Shown here: positions 37,700-45,523 of the stretch, piece after piece
Layout of the letters: the number at the start of each line of letters is the position of its first letter
Position numbering within the stretch: the first letter of the stretch is position 1
Source of the DNA: JBKQHQ01 sp052148715
GTDB lineage: Bacteria > Pseudomonadota > Alphaproteobacteria > Rhizobiales > Xanthobacteraceae
DNA: 64,000 nucleotides
NCBI GenBank assembly: GCA_052148715.1
Contig: JBKQHQ010000216.1
Location: 1-64,000, forward strand
Direction: 5' to 3'
Notes under the pieces: generated by a model
Seen by the model: the letters and a program-made list of their open reading frames with translations, nothing else
Database searches by the model: none
What the model was told of the DNA's origin: nothing
Made by a program: the position numbers and the translations under genes

Positions 37700-38503
37700 T
37701 CAGCCGCCGCGCGGCGCTTCGGTCGCAGCGCGCGCCGCCGCGATTTGCTCGGGGCTCGGCTGCATCTTCAGTTTGACCGTGACGATCTCCCACGACGCCG
37801 CCCGCTCCGGCCGATCCGCATCGGGGATCTCCCGGTGGCTTGAAATCTCGAAATCCAAGGTCGAAAGGCCATCCCGTCGGCGAGTATCGGATGCGGTCCA
37901 ATTCGCTTCATAGGTCTTTCTGTTGACCGCGGAAATCTCCGAAGGCTTGCCGTCGAGCGCAAACGCGTCGCTATCGTGATCAAGGGCCGTGAATGTGCCC
38001 TTTCTTCTCCCCAAGCCGATCCGTGCGACCTCAAACCGCGTTCGCAAATCCGCGTCCTCATAGCCCCATCCCCAATAACCATTGGCGTAGCCGTCGACCC
38101 GCAAGAAAATATCGTTCGGTATGAGGACGACGCCGCCGAAATACTTTTCTAGATTGACCTTGATCCGCGCCGGCGAGCGGCCGGGTGCAATGGGCCTGGT
38201 CTCGGCGCCGTACCAGAGAATGGGCGTCGGCTGATCAACCCAACTATAATCCGCCCAAACCGGCAAATAGTCGATGTCGTGAAAGCAGGTGTAGTCCGTC
38301 TCGTCGCTGCCCAGCGAAAATCCGATATTCTTCAGTGCGCCGGCGTTGAACGGAAGGCCCGGCGCCTGCTCAATGAGCAGCACGCGATACGGAATGTTAC
38401 GATCGGCCTTGTCGCGCGCAAAATAGGCCCGCACGTGCGACGCAAACTGCCGAAGCTGTGTTTCGCGGCTCCGATAGGGCACGACAATGTTGAGACGCCG
38501 CAT
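37700..38503 (-). CDS. GT7-like (beta-1,4-galactosyltransferase type) glycosyltransferase
   Basis: A 267-residue cytosolic protein with a GAAGGG ribosome site. Its sequence follows animal-type beta-4-galactosyltransferases: VVPYRSRETQL at the start, FNAGALKNIGF (52-62), DYTCFHDIDYLP with the DxD-type metal motif D76-x-D78, YFGGVVLIPNDIFLRVDGY (121-139) and GYWGWGYEDADLRTRF with the WGWGxED acceptor/catalytic block. There is no Golgi-type anchor, as expected in bacteria. Likely role is transfer of Gal, GalNAc or a similar sugar to a surface glycan or protein. Neighbours are the HEPN-like gene 120 bases upstream on the same strand and the type I secretion operon. Confidence 0.82.
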   Translation of the reverse strand: MRRLNIVVPYRSRETQLRQFASHVRAYFARDKADRNIPYRVLLIEQAPGLPFNAGALKNIGFSLGSDETDYTCFHDIDYLPVWADYSWVDQPTPILWYGAETRPIAPGRSPARIKVNLEKYFGGVVLIPNDIFLRVDGYANGYWGWGYEDADLRTRFEVARIGLGRRKGTFTALDHDSDAFALDGKPSEISAVNRKTYEANWTASDTRRRDGLSTLDFEISSHREIPDADRPERAASWEIVTVKLKMQPSPEQIAAARAATEAPRGG

Positions 38504-38623
38504 AGGATCAACCCTTCAAGTCATGCGGCCGCATCGAAAAACTCGATGGCAGCCCGGGCATTGCAATGCAGCCCTCTTCTTCGTTCAATTGTGCCTGGCC
38601 CCGGCTGGAGCCCGTCCAGACAA

Positions 38624-39217
38624 TTACGGCGAGACGCCAACCGCAAGGCTTCCGCTGCCGTTCACATGAACCGCAGCCAGATGCGCCTGCAACCGCGGCA
38701 GAAAGTCCCAAATGTCGCGGTTGAGCTGCGTCTGGTTACGGATAGCGTCCGTCATTTCCTTGATGCGCGCGTCGTCCATGTTGCGGACGATGCCAAGCTG
38801 CAGCTGGCCACGCACCTCCTGCAGCCTAAGGGACCGGGTGTGCGTAATTTCCCCCTGTTCCCCAACCGTATACATGCAATGATTAAATTCGTTGCGTATG
38901 CGCGTCAGTTCGTTGAACCTCGTGACAATCTTCTCAAGGGCCTTGCTGATTGCCTTGTCCCTGATCTTTATCTTCGCCAGCCGCTCGACCAGGTCGAGGC
39001 GCGCCCGCGTCGTGTTCAAGGTGGCGAAAACGATTGCCGCCGAGGCTTCGTCGGTGTTCATCAGCAGCATCAACATATAGATGAACATGCTTTCGTTGTT
39101 CGACCAGCCATAAACCAGATTCCCGATCACGGCGAGGATGAAGGTACGGCGATTCGCGGATTGATGCGCGGCCGCTTCAATGGCAGCGAAATCCGGCTTC
39201 GGCGGCAATCGGGACAC
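38624..39217 (-). CDS. HEPN-like hypothetical protein with RNxxxH motif
   Basis: About 197 residues, starting at GTG 39217 with a near-ideal AAGGAGAG ribosome site (39225-39232); frames further upstream lack one. The protein is mostly helical, with ARLDLVERLAKIKIRDKAIS and later helices, and centred on RNEFNH (R108-H113). Arg, a polar residue, three more and His is the signature of HEPN domains, many of which are metal-independent RNases, though others only bind nucleotide. No partner antitoxin (MNT) or CRISPR gene is next to it, so toxin status is not established. The start of the plus-strand gene 39414 lies divergently 200 bases away. Confidence 0.6.
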   Translation of the reverse strand: MSRLPPKPDFAAIEAAAHQSANRRTFILAVIGNLVYGWSNNESMFIYMLMLLMNTDEASAAIVFATLNTTRARLDLVERLAKIKIRDKAISKALEKIVTRFNELTRIRNEFNHCMYTVGEQGEITHTRSLRLQEVRGQLQLGIVRNMDDARIKEMTDAIRNQTQLNRDIWDFLPRLQAHLAAVHVNGSGSLAVGVSP

Positions 39218-39413
39218 AGATGATCTCTCCTTCTTCGTGACCGCCAAGCCCGCCGTTGGCGCCGCCCTCGGCTGCACGAAAGGGCGCCCGGATGCCGCAG
39301 GGCACTGGACGGTAAATTTATTGTATATGATATCTCGTAGGCACGCGACAGAGTGGTTGCCGGTTCGCGGGACGCCCCAAGTTGATGATCCGTTCGCGCG
39401 AAGCGGTATAATA

Positions 39414-39899
39414 ATGGGTAATGAAATGTTCGGGTTATGGAAGGGACGTCAAGGACGAAAGGCGGCGCGAGCGGCGATCACGCCCTTTGTGGTCCAGACC
39501 CGGCAACGTCTGGGGCCGATACCGGCGTCAGCATGGCGCGACCCCTATGTGGTCGGCTTCCTGGGCATGCTCATTACGCTCGTCGCAACACGCCAGACCG
39601 GGCCGCTTGGGCCGGCGGCGCTCGCCTCCGTGCAAAAAGGAGCGTGGGCCGACATCACGGAAACCGAAGCGGACCTCATCGGCGATGAGATCTCCTTTCT
39701 GAGCGCGGGCCAAAACGGCGCATTCGATCTCGGCTGCCGCAACGCTACGTCATTTCTCGCGGCGCTCAATGCGGTTGGCGCCCACGATGACGTCGCCCTC
39801 GGCGCCCCGATGCCGCCGGCACCCGTTGGGGACGAATCCGGCCTGTGGATGCAGTACTTCGACGCCTATATCGGCGGGCGAGCGTCCGTGGAGGCGTGA
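39414..39899 (+). CDS. Hypothetical protein (161 aa)
   Basis: A protein of about 161 residues, start ATG 39414 (or 39426). It has a basic N-terminus (LWKGRQGRKAARAA), a moderately hydrophobic stretch (VVGFLGMLITLVATRQTG) and an acidic end with WMQYFDAYIGG. The helix may be amphipathic rather than transmembrane. The stop lies only two bases from the end of the convergent HlyD gene. The frame is open upstream to about 39180 but overlaps the HEPN-like gene there. No family recognised. Confidence 0.55.
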   Translation: MGNEMFGLWKGRQGRKAARAAITPFVVQTRQRLGPIPASAWRDPYVVGFLGMLITLVATRQTGPLGPAALASVQKGAWADITETEADLIGDEISFLSAGQNGAFDLGCRNATSFLAALNAVGAHDDVALGAPMPPAPVGDESGLWMQYFDAYIGGRASVEA

Positions 39900-39900
39900 C

Positions 39901-41277
39901 TCACGATTCTCGGAAGGCCCGCGACATGCTGTCCTTCACCGGCTGCATCAAGTACTCGAAGAACGTCCGCTCATGCGTCTTGATGTAGACCTCGGCGGGC
40001 ATCCCGGCCTTCGGAGTGAAATCGTGCGCCAAGGCGAGATGCTCGGCGTCAAGCGCCACCCTCACCACGTAGGCGTCCTTCGACGATCCGGGTACTGTCT
40101 CGTCGGGCAGCGCGTCGGCCGATACGTACACGACCTTGCCGGTCAGCATTGGTGTTGTTCGTTGGTTCAACGCCGTCACCCGGACCGAAGCGTCCTGTCC
40201 GCTCTTGACGTGGTCGATGTCGCGCGGCCGCACCCGCACCTCGATGATCAGCTCGGCCTGCACCGGGACGAGCTCCATGATGTTCTTTCCCGGCTCAACG
40301 ACGCCGCCCGCCGTATGGTACCTGAGCTTGACGACGACGCCCCGCACCGGAGCCGTGATTTTGATGCGCTCCAGCACGCCCTGCTGCGTCCGCATCCGCT
40401 CGCGGAGATCGGCGAGATCGGCTCGCACCTGATGGAGCTGTTCGACGGCCTCCTTGATCGCGGCGGTGCGAATGCCGAGGATCTGTTGTCGCGTCTTGGC
40501 AATCTGCTCCTTGGCGTCCCCCATCTCGCCGGTGAGCCGGCCGATGTCGCCGCGCAGGTTTGCCTGCGCCCGCTGGAGCGCGAGAAGCTCCGGCTTTCGG
40601 ATGAGTCCGTTCGGCAGCAGGTCACTCTTGGACTTCAACTCTTCCTCGATCAATTGAATCTGATGTTCGACCGCGCCGATCTGGGTCTGCGCCCCGCCGA
40701 CCCGCTGCTGTAGCGCCTTGATGCCATCCTGCAACGCCGCGACATCGGCTTCCAGGTTGTTTCGCCAGGCCCCAAACGACATTTTTTGCGCATCGAGCAT
40801 CGAGGCGATGTCGGGGTTACTGCGCTGGTCGACGAGTTCCGTGGGAAAGATCAGCTCCGGATCGTCGCGAATTTCCGCCGCCAACCGCGCTTCGATGGCC
40901 GCGGAACGCGCGTGGCGCAAGGCAAGCCGGTCCAGCTCCGCCTTGGGACCCGTCTCGTCGAGCTGCATCAGGAGCTGGCCGGGCTCAACCAGATCGCCTT
41001 CGCGCACGGCAATCTCGCGAATGACCCCGCCCTCGAGGTGCTGGATGATTTTGTTCTGACCCGTCGCCACGAATGCGCCGGAGCTGACGACCGCGCCCGC
41101 AATCATCGCGGTGCTGGCCCAACATCCGAACCCAATGACGCTCACCACGAGCGCGGCAATCCCGGCCAAGGTCGGCACGCGCGTGTTGCGCGGAACATCG
41201 CCGTACCATTCGCGCACGGTGGCGATTGTCGGGAGCGGCGCGGGTCCGGCTACGGCTGGAACTGACATCTCAATCAC
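39901..41277 (-). CDS. HlyD-family type I secretion membrane fusion protein (PrsE-like)
   Basis: A 458-residue periplasmic adaptor. One N-terminal membrane helix (about 38-62, GIAALVVSVIGFGCW) is followed by a lipoyl-like half (HLEGGVIREIAVREGDLVEPGQ), a long coiled-coil hairpin (about 110-300, Gln/Leu/Glu-rich), and a beta-barrel end with GMPAEVYIKTHERTFFEYL, typical of PrsE/PrtE. It links the ABC exporter to a TolC-type outer-membrane channel, which is not encoded nearby. It is the last gene of the operon, 29 bases after the ABC gene. Confidence 0.93.
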   Translation of the reverse strand: MIEMSVPAVAGPAPLPTIATVREWYGDVPRNTRVPTLAGIAALVVSVIGFGCWASTAMIAGAVVSSGAFVATGQNKIIQHLEGGVIREIAVREGDLVEPGQLLMQLDETGPKAELDRLALRHARSAAIEARLAAEIRDDPELIFPTELVDQRSNPDIASMLDAQKMSFGAWRNNLEADVAALQDGIKALQQRVGGAQTQIGAVEHQIQLIEEELKSKSDLLPNGLIRKPELLALQRAQANLRGDIGRLTGEMGDAKEQIAKTRQQILGIRTAAIKEAVEQLHQVRADLADLRERMRTQQGVLERIKITAPVRGVVVKLRYHTAGGVVEPGKNIMELVPVQAELIIEVRVRPRDIDHVKSGQDASVRVTALNQRTTPMLTGKVVYVSADALPDETVPGSSKDAYVVRVALDAEHLALAHDFTPKAGMPAEVYIKTHERTFFEYLMQPVKDSMSRAFRES

Positions 41278-41306
41278 TCGTTACTTTCTAGCATCACTTG
41301 TGGGCA

Positions 41307-43298
41307 TCACGCTTCGAGAACGGCCGCGCCGTTGGGCGCCGCTGCGCCGTTGGTGGGCGCGGCGCCACTGCCCGGCGGCCGGGTCGACAGCAGCGGAATG
41401 ATGTCGTCACGCTTGCCGATGGCTTGCGCCGTCCCGTTGTTCAGAATCATGATCTTATCCACGCTCTGCAACAATGACGGCCGCTGCGTGATGGCGACGA
41501 TGGTGATGTTCTGTTGCTTGGCGCGGCTGAGCGCCCTCGCCAGGGCTTGCTCGCCGGGGCCGTCGAGATTGGAGTTCGGCTCGTCGAGCACGACCAGGCG
41601 CGGCGAGCCGAAGAAGGCGCGCGCAAGCCCGATCCTCTGCTTCTGTCCGCCCGAGAGCGGGCTGCCGTCGATCAGTACCTGCGTCTCGTAGCCTTGCGGG
41701 AACTCGGAAATCATCTGGTGCACGTCCGCGAGCTGGGCCGCTTCGAAGACCTGCTGGTCGGTCGCGTCCTCGCGCATGCGCGCGATGTTGGCCTTGATCG
41801 ATGCCGGAAACAGCTGCACGTCCTGTGGAAGATAGCCGACGCTCTCGCCGAATTGGCGGGGATCCCAGTTGCGCAATTCCATCCAGTCGAGCCGGACGTT
41901 TCCGGCGGTGGGCGTGATCGAGCCGACGAGCATGCGAGCAAGCGTCGACTTCCCGGAACCGGAGGAACCGACGATGGCGAGCGATTCCCCCGGCAGTAGT
42001 TGGAAGGAAACGCCGTTGAGAATCACCTTCTTGGTGGTCGCCGGTACATACAGAATGCGCTCGACCGCCAATGTCCCCTGGGGACGCGGCAGCCGCAGCC
42101 GTTCGAAATTGAGCGGCGAGTTCTGCAGCAGGGCCTTGATGCGCGCATAGGCGGAGCGCGCCGCAATGAAGCTGCGCCAGCCCTCGATCGTTCCCTCGAC
42201 CGGCGCGAGCGCCCGGCTGCCGACGATCGATGCGGCGATGACCATACCGCCGGTGAGCTCGTCGTGGAGCGCCAGCCAAGCGCCCCAGCCCAGTATGCCG
42301 ACCTGAGTGGACAGCCGCACCAGCTTGGAAAGCCCGGCCATGATAATATTGCGGTCCTGGGCGGTGACCTGCGCCTTCAGGGATTCCGCCGTTTCCCGTC
42401 CCCAGATCTGCACTCCCTCTGGGATCATCCCCATCGCGTTGATCACTTGCGCGTTGCGCGCCATTGCATCGGCCGCCAGATTCGCCCGCATCGCATAGGT
42501 GTTGGCTTGGGCGTAGGGCACCGCGGTGAGTTTCTGGTTGATGAGGGCGATGACGAACAGCGCACCGCCGGTGCCCGAGACGATGAAGCCCAAATGCGGG
42601 TGGATCAGAAACACGGCCAGCAGGTAGATGGGCGCCACCGGAACATCGAACATCATCAGGAGGATCGGGCCGGTGATGAAGGACCGCAATTGCTGCAGGT
42701 CACCCAGCGTCTGGAACTCGCGGCTCGATCCGGTTTGCGCGGCCTTGGCCGCGGCGCTCAGGACCGGCGCGCCGAGCTTCGATTCGGCCTCGACCGCGAC
42801 CCGCATAAGGATGAACCGCCGCATCATGTCCAGAAATACGTGCGCCGCGATCGCCCCCACCACGATGGCCGAGAGCATGACCAGCGTGTCCAGGCTCCGG
42901 CTCGTGTAGACCCGATCCGAAAGTTGGAACAGATAGATCGGCATCGCGAGGATGAACAGATTGACGAAGAAGGAAAAGATCGCAACGGTAACGAGGTTGC
43001 GCCGGCACGCGTCGAGGCCCTTGCCGAGAACATCGCGAAAATCCGTGCTCGCCGAGCGCTGCTGCAAGGGCGCCGCCTTGGCGCCCTTTGCACCATGGTC
43101 GGCGCCGTTAGCGCGCGACGTCGCCTTGGCCGCTGGTGCCGCGGCGGCCTGGGCGCCGTTCGCGTGCTGACCGGAACCATTGGTCGCACCGTTGGTCGCG
43201 ACCGGCGGCGTGCCCGATGCCAATGGAACCTCGGTCGAAGCCTGCTTCTCGGCCAGCGCCTGCTCGCTTGACGCCTGCTTGTCGTGTCCGTTTTTCAT
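41307..43298 (-). CDS. Type I secretion ABC transporter (PrsD-like), altered H-loop
   Basis: A 663-residue permease-ATPase fusion. Residues 1-85 are a disordered Ala/Gly/Asn-rich extension. Transmembrane helices span about 105-380. The ATPase has Walker A GSSGSGKST (about 443), Q-loop YLPQDVQLF, signature LSGGQKQR and Walker B LVVLDEPNSNLD with its Glu. The H-loop reads AITQRPSLL, so the switch His is Gln605 (codon 41484-41486). In most ABC exporters this His is needed for hydrolysis, but some family members tolerate Gln. It secretes substrates in one step with the HlyD partner. It sits 73 bases downstream of a likely substrate gene. Confidence 0.93.
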   Translation of the reverse strand: MKNGHDKQASSEQALAEKQASTEVPLASGTPPVATNGATNGSGQHANGAQAAAAPAAKATSRANGADHGAKGAKAAPLQQRSASTDFRDVLGKGLDACRRNLVTVAIFSFFVNLFILAMPIYLFQLSDRVYTSRSLDTLVMLSAIVVGAIAAHVFLDMMRRFILMRVAVEAESKLGAPVLSAAAKAAQTGSSREFQTLGDLQQLRSFITGPILLMMFDVPVAPIYLLAVFLIHPHLGFIVSGTGGALFVIALINQKLTAVPYAQANTYAMRANLAADAMARNAQVINAMGMIPEGVQIWGRETAESLKAQVTAQDRNIIMAGLSKLVRLSTQVGILGWGAWLALHDELTGGMVIAASIVGSRALAPVEGTIEGWRSFIAARSAYARIKALLQNSPLNFERLRLPRPQGTLAVERILYVPATTKKVILNGVSFQLLPGESLAIVGSSGSGKSTLARMLVGSITPTAGNVRLDWMELRNWDPRQFGESVGYLPQDVQLFPASIKANIARMREDATDQQVFEAAQLADVHQMISEFPQGYETQVLIDGSPLSGGQKQRIGLARAFFGSPRLVVLDEPNSNLDGPGEQALARALSRAKQQNITIVAITQRPSLLQSVDKIMILNNGTAQAIGKRDDIIPLLSTRPPGSGAAPTNGAAAPNGAAVLEA

Positions 43299-43371
43299 GA
43301 ACTCCCTCGGCCTCGTTGCGTCAGACGCCGTTCGCCAACGTCAAACCGCGCGATCACCGCATCTGTAAATG

Positions 43372-45348
43372 CTAGTGCAGGACACTCGACATGGAGTCGT
43401 GGTGGTGGTGGTGCCAATCGATCGGCGTCGCGACGGGAGTGCCGCCCGCCGGCTGCGCGGCGTCCGTCGTTCCGGTGAAGGCGACGAGTTCGGACGCGAG
43501 GTGGTTGGGATCGTGTCCTGTGATTCGAGTTCCGTCGGTGATGATGTTGCTCTGGATGAGCATCGTATCGCTATAATAGGTCCCCCCCAGGTATGGAGAG
43601 GTAACGCTGCCGCCGTCGAAGATGGCGGCACTGTTGACCGCCACATCATTGCCGGTCGAGACGGTCTGCGCTCCGCTGCCGCCCGCCATGACGACATTCG
43701 CGTTCGAGATGACGTTCGTCTGCGAAATGTAGTTGATGTCGTAATAGTCGCCGGTAATGACCAGAACGTTGATGTTCCCGAACAGCTGCGCGAGATTCGT
43801 CAAGTCGATTGACGGGCTCTGGCTGTTCAAGCTGGCCTCGAGCGCGGCGGCAGCGGTGGGCATCTGCTGGGGAGTATTGTTGCCCAACTCGTCAATCGTA
43901 GCGTCGTTGATCACGGTGTTGCCGCCGCCGGTCACCGAAGCTCCGGCTCCACTGCCGGTTAAGCCGACGGTGTTCTTGTCCAGCAGGACGTTGGTCTGAT
44001 AGATCATGTCGTCCTGATGGTAATTCCCTTCCACGATGATTAGATTGTAGCTCGACAGGTTCACGTATTCGCTGCCGTTAGCTTGAACGTTGCTGCCGGC
44101 AATGATCTGGCTGTCACCGGTCGACCCCGTTGAGTAAACGACGTTGTTGTTGACGAGGTAGTTGGTCTGCACCAGCGAGTGGATGTCCAGCAGCGAGCCG
44201 TTCACCACGTCGACCGACCAATTCGCCTCGGTCGCAATCGATCCCGATCCGGACGTACTGGTGGCCGGCGGCTGATTCTGGAAATCCGCGATGTTCTCGA
44301 TCGTGTTCGGGGCGATCGAGGGGCCGCCGCCCACGCCGGCACCGCCGCCAAGCCCGATCTTGTCGAGCTCCGTGACCACGTTGGTCTGGACGATCTCTTG
44401 CGTATTGTAATAATTTTCGAACACCATGAGGGCGGCGGTCGAGGGCGCCAGATTCTCGATGACGGACTGATTGACCGCCGCGTCGGAGCCGACCGAGATC
44501 GTTTGATGAGGGTCGGCGAATCCGTTGCCCGTCAGCGCGGGCGGTGCCGCATTCCCCGTATCCAAGGCCGCCGTCACGTTGTCTACCACGCCGGTCAGCG
44601 CGGTGCTCGTCACCAAATGAACCTGGTCCGAGCTTTCGGCCGATTGAGTGCCATTGACAAAGATGACCTCGCCCCCAGACGGCACCGAAACCTGATAGGG
44701 CGCATCGTGCGTCGCCGTATCGGCCTGGTTCGAGTCGCGCGCATTGACATATTGCTCAAGCCCGGCGGTCGTGGAGTCTGTGATCTGCAGATCGACCGGG
44801 ACGGCGTCCTGCGCCTTGTCCAGCATCGACGCCAGCGCCTTCGCGGCGTGATCATTGTTGAGCGCGAACACTTCGGCGGGCGCGTTGTACTGGTTGTCGC
44901 TGACCAGCAGGTTGGCTTGGTTGACGTCGATAAGGTCTTGATCGCCGCCCTGGTAGGTGGCGGTCACATGTAAGCTCATCTGTTCGTCGGCGCTGCCTCC
45001 GTCCGCCGGACCGGACGGAACGGCCGTTTTGATCGGTGGCGGCGGCAACTTGGTCCCGTGCAACTGATGCGGCGTGATCGGATGCGAGCTGCCGATCGCG
45101 TTCACGTGCCCTTGGTATGGTAGCGACGGCACGTCGAGGATCGCCGTCTGCAGCCCGCCATTTTTGATCAACTCGGGTCCCGCATCCGCGTGCGGTCGGC
45201 CCAACGGTCCGGCGGTCGCTTCATCGTCGAAACCGGCTTGCGACGCCGCGCCGTCGAGAACGACCGTACCGGATGTAATGTCTTCCGGCGGAAGGCGTAG
45301 ATACCCGGCGAAGTGCCAAATCAACTCAGTTGCGCCAGCCAAAGCCAT
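43372..45348 (-). CDS. Candidate type I secretion substrate with Gln-Thr-Asn repeats
   Basis: A 658-residue protein; start ATG 45348 with a GGAGG site. No signal peptide, which fits type I export. It is rich in Asn, Asp, Gly, Val and Thr and has no Cys. A repeat about 60-90 residues long contains an NxxxxNxxxIxxL half followed by YYxxxxIxQTNV: EIVQTNVVTEL, SLVQTNYLVNN, MIYQTNVLLDK, YISQTNVISNA and MLIQSNIITDG (about 309-603). Glycine-rich loops separate them. It lacks GGxGxD RTX nonapeptides. The C-terminus, where type I signals lie, ends in five consecutive His and DSMSSVLH. The repeat pattern suggests a beta-solenoid or amyloid-like extracellular matrix protein; this is inference. Confidence 0.72.
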   Translation of the reverse strand: MALAGATELIWHFAGYLRLPPEDITSGTVVLDGAASQAGFDDEATAGPLGRPHADAGPELIKNGGLQTAILDVPSLPYQGHVNAIGSSHPITPHQLHGTKLPPPPIKTAVPSGPADGGSADEQMSLHVTATYQGGDQDLIDVNQANLLVSDNQYNAPAEVFALNNDHAAKALASMLDKAQDAVPVDLQITDSTTAGLEQYVNARDSNQADTATHDAPYQVSVPSGGEVIFVNGTQSAESSDQVHLVTSTALTGVVDNVTAALDTGNAAPPALTGNGFADPHQTISVGSDAAVNQSVIENLAPSTAALMVFENYYNTQEIVQTNVVTELDKIGLGGGAGVGGGPSIAPNTIENIADFQNQPPATSTSGSGSIATEANWSVDVVNGSLLDIHSLVQTNYLVNNNVVYSTGSTGDSQIIAGSNVQANGSEYVNLSSYNLIIVEGNYHQDDMIYQTNVLLDKNTVGLTGSGAGASVTGGGNTVINDATIDELGNNTPQQMPTAAAALEASLNSQSPSIDLTNLAQLFGNINVLVITGDYYDINYISQTNVISNANVVMAGGSGAQTVSTGNDVAVNSAAIFDGGSVTSPYLGGTYYSDTMLIQSNIITDGTRITGHDPNHLASELVAFTGTTDAAQPAGGTPVATPIDWHHHHHDSMSSVLH

Positions 45349-45420
45349 GGACGCCTCCAACCCTGAATGTGATGACCCCACGCTGACGATGCGCGGACCG
45401 TAACTAATGGGCCCACGGGG

Positions 45421-45484
45421 TATGCGGCGTGGACCAGAAAGGCGGCCCGCACCGTATGCCGCGCGGACCAGAATGGTGGCCCGC
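45421..45484 (-). repeat. 30-base direct repeat in the intergenic spacer
   Basis: Two 30-base copies (45421-45450 and 45455-45484), each TATGCxGCGxGGACCAGAA-like, match at 26 of 30 positions with a 34-base period; a weaker third copy may lie near 45387-45416. It sits between the two candidate substrate genes. Confidence 0.7.
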
Positions 45485-45502
45485 GCGGCGGCCGCGCGGG
45501 CC
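45478..45502 (-). terminator. GC-rich hairpin between the candidate substrate genes
   Basis: GGCCCGCGCGG - cgg - CCGCGCGGGCC is an 11-base perfect stem, 21 bases past the stop at 45524. No T-run follows on the minus strand, so it may attenuate rather than end transcription, giving more of the first protein than of the exporter, as is usual for secretion operons. Confidence 0.6.
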
Positions 45503-45523
45503 CGAAATCATCTCGCGATGATA

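Noticed and set aside
42000..43271. Plus-strand open frame antisense to the ABC exporter
   Set aside because: Arg/His-rich composition and no family match, while the minus strand has all ABC motifs.
43372..45348. Possible RTX calcium-binding repeats in the exported protein
   Set aside because: No GGxGxDxUx nonapeptides occur; the glycine-rich loops are irregular.
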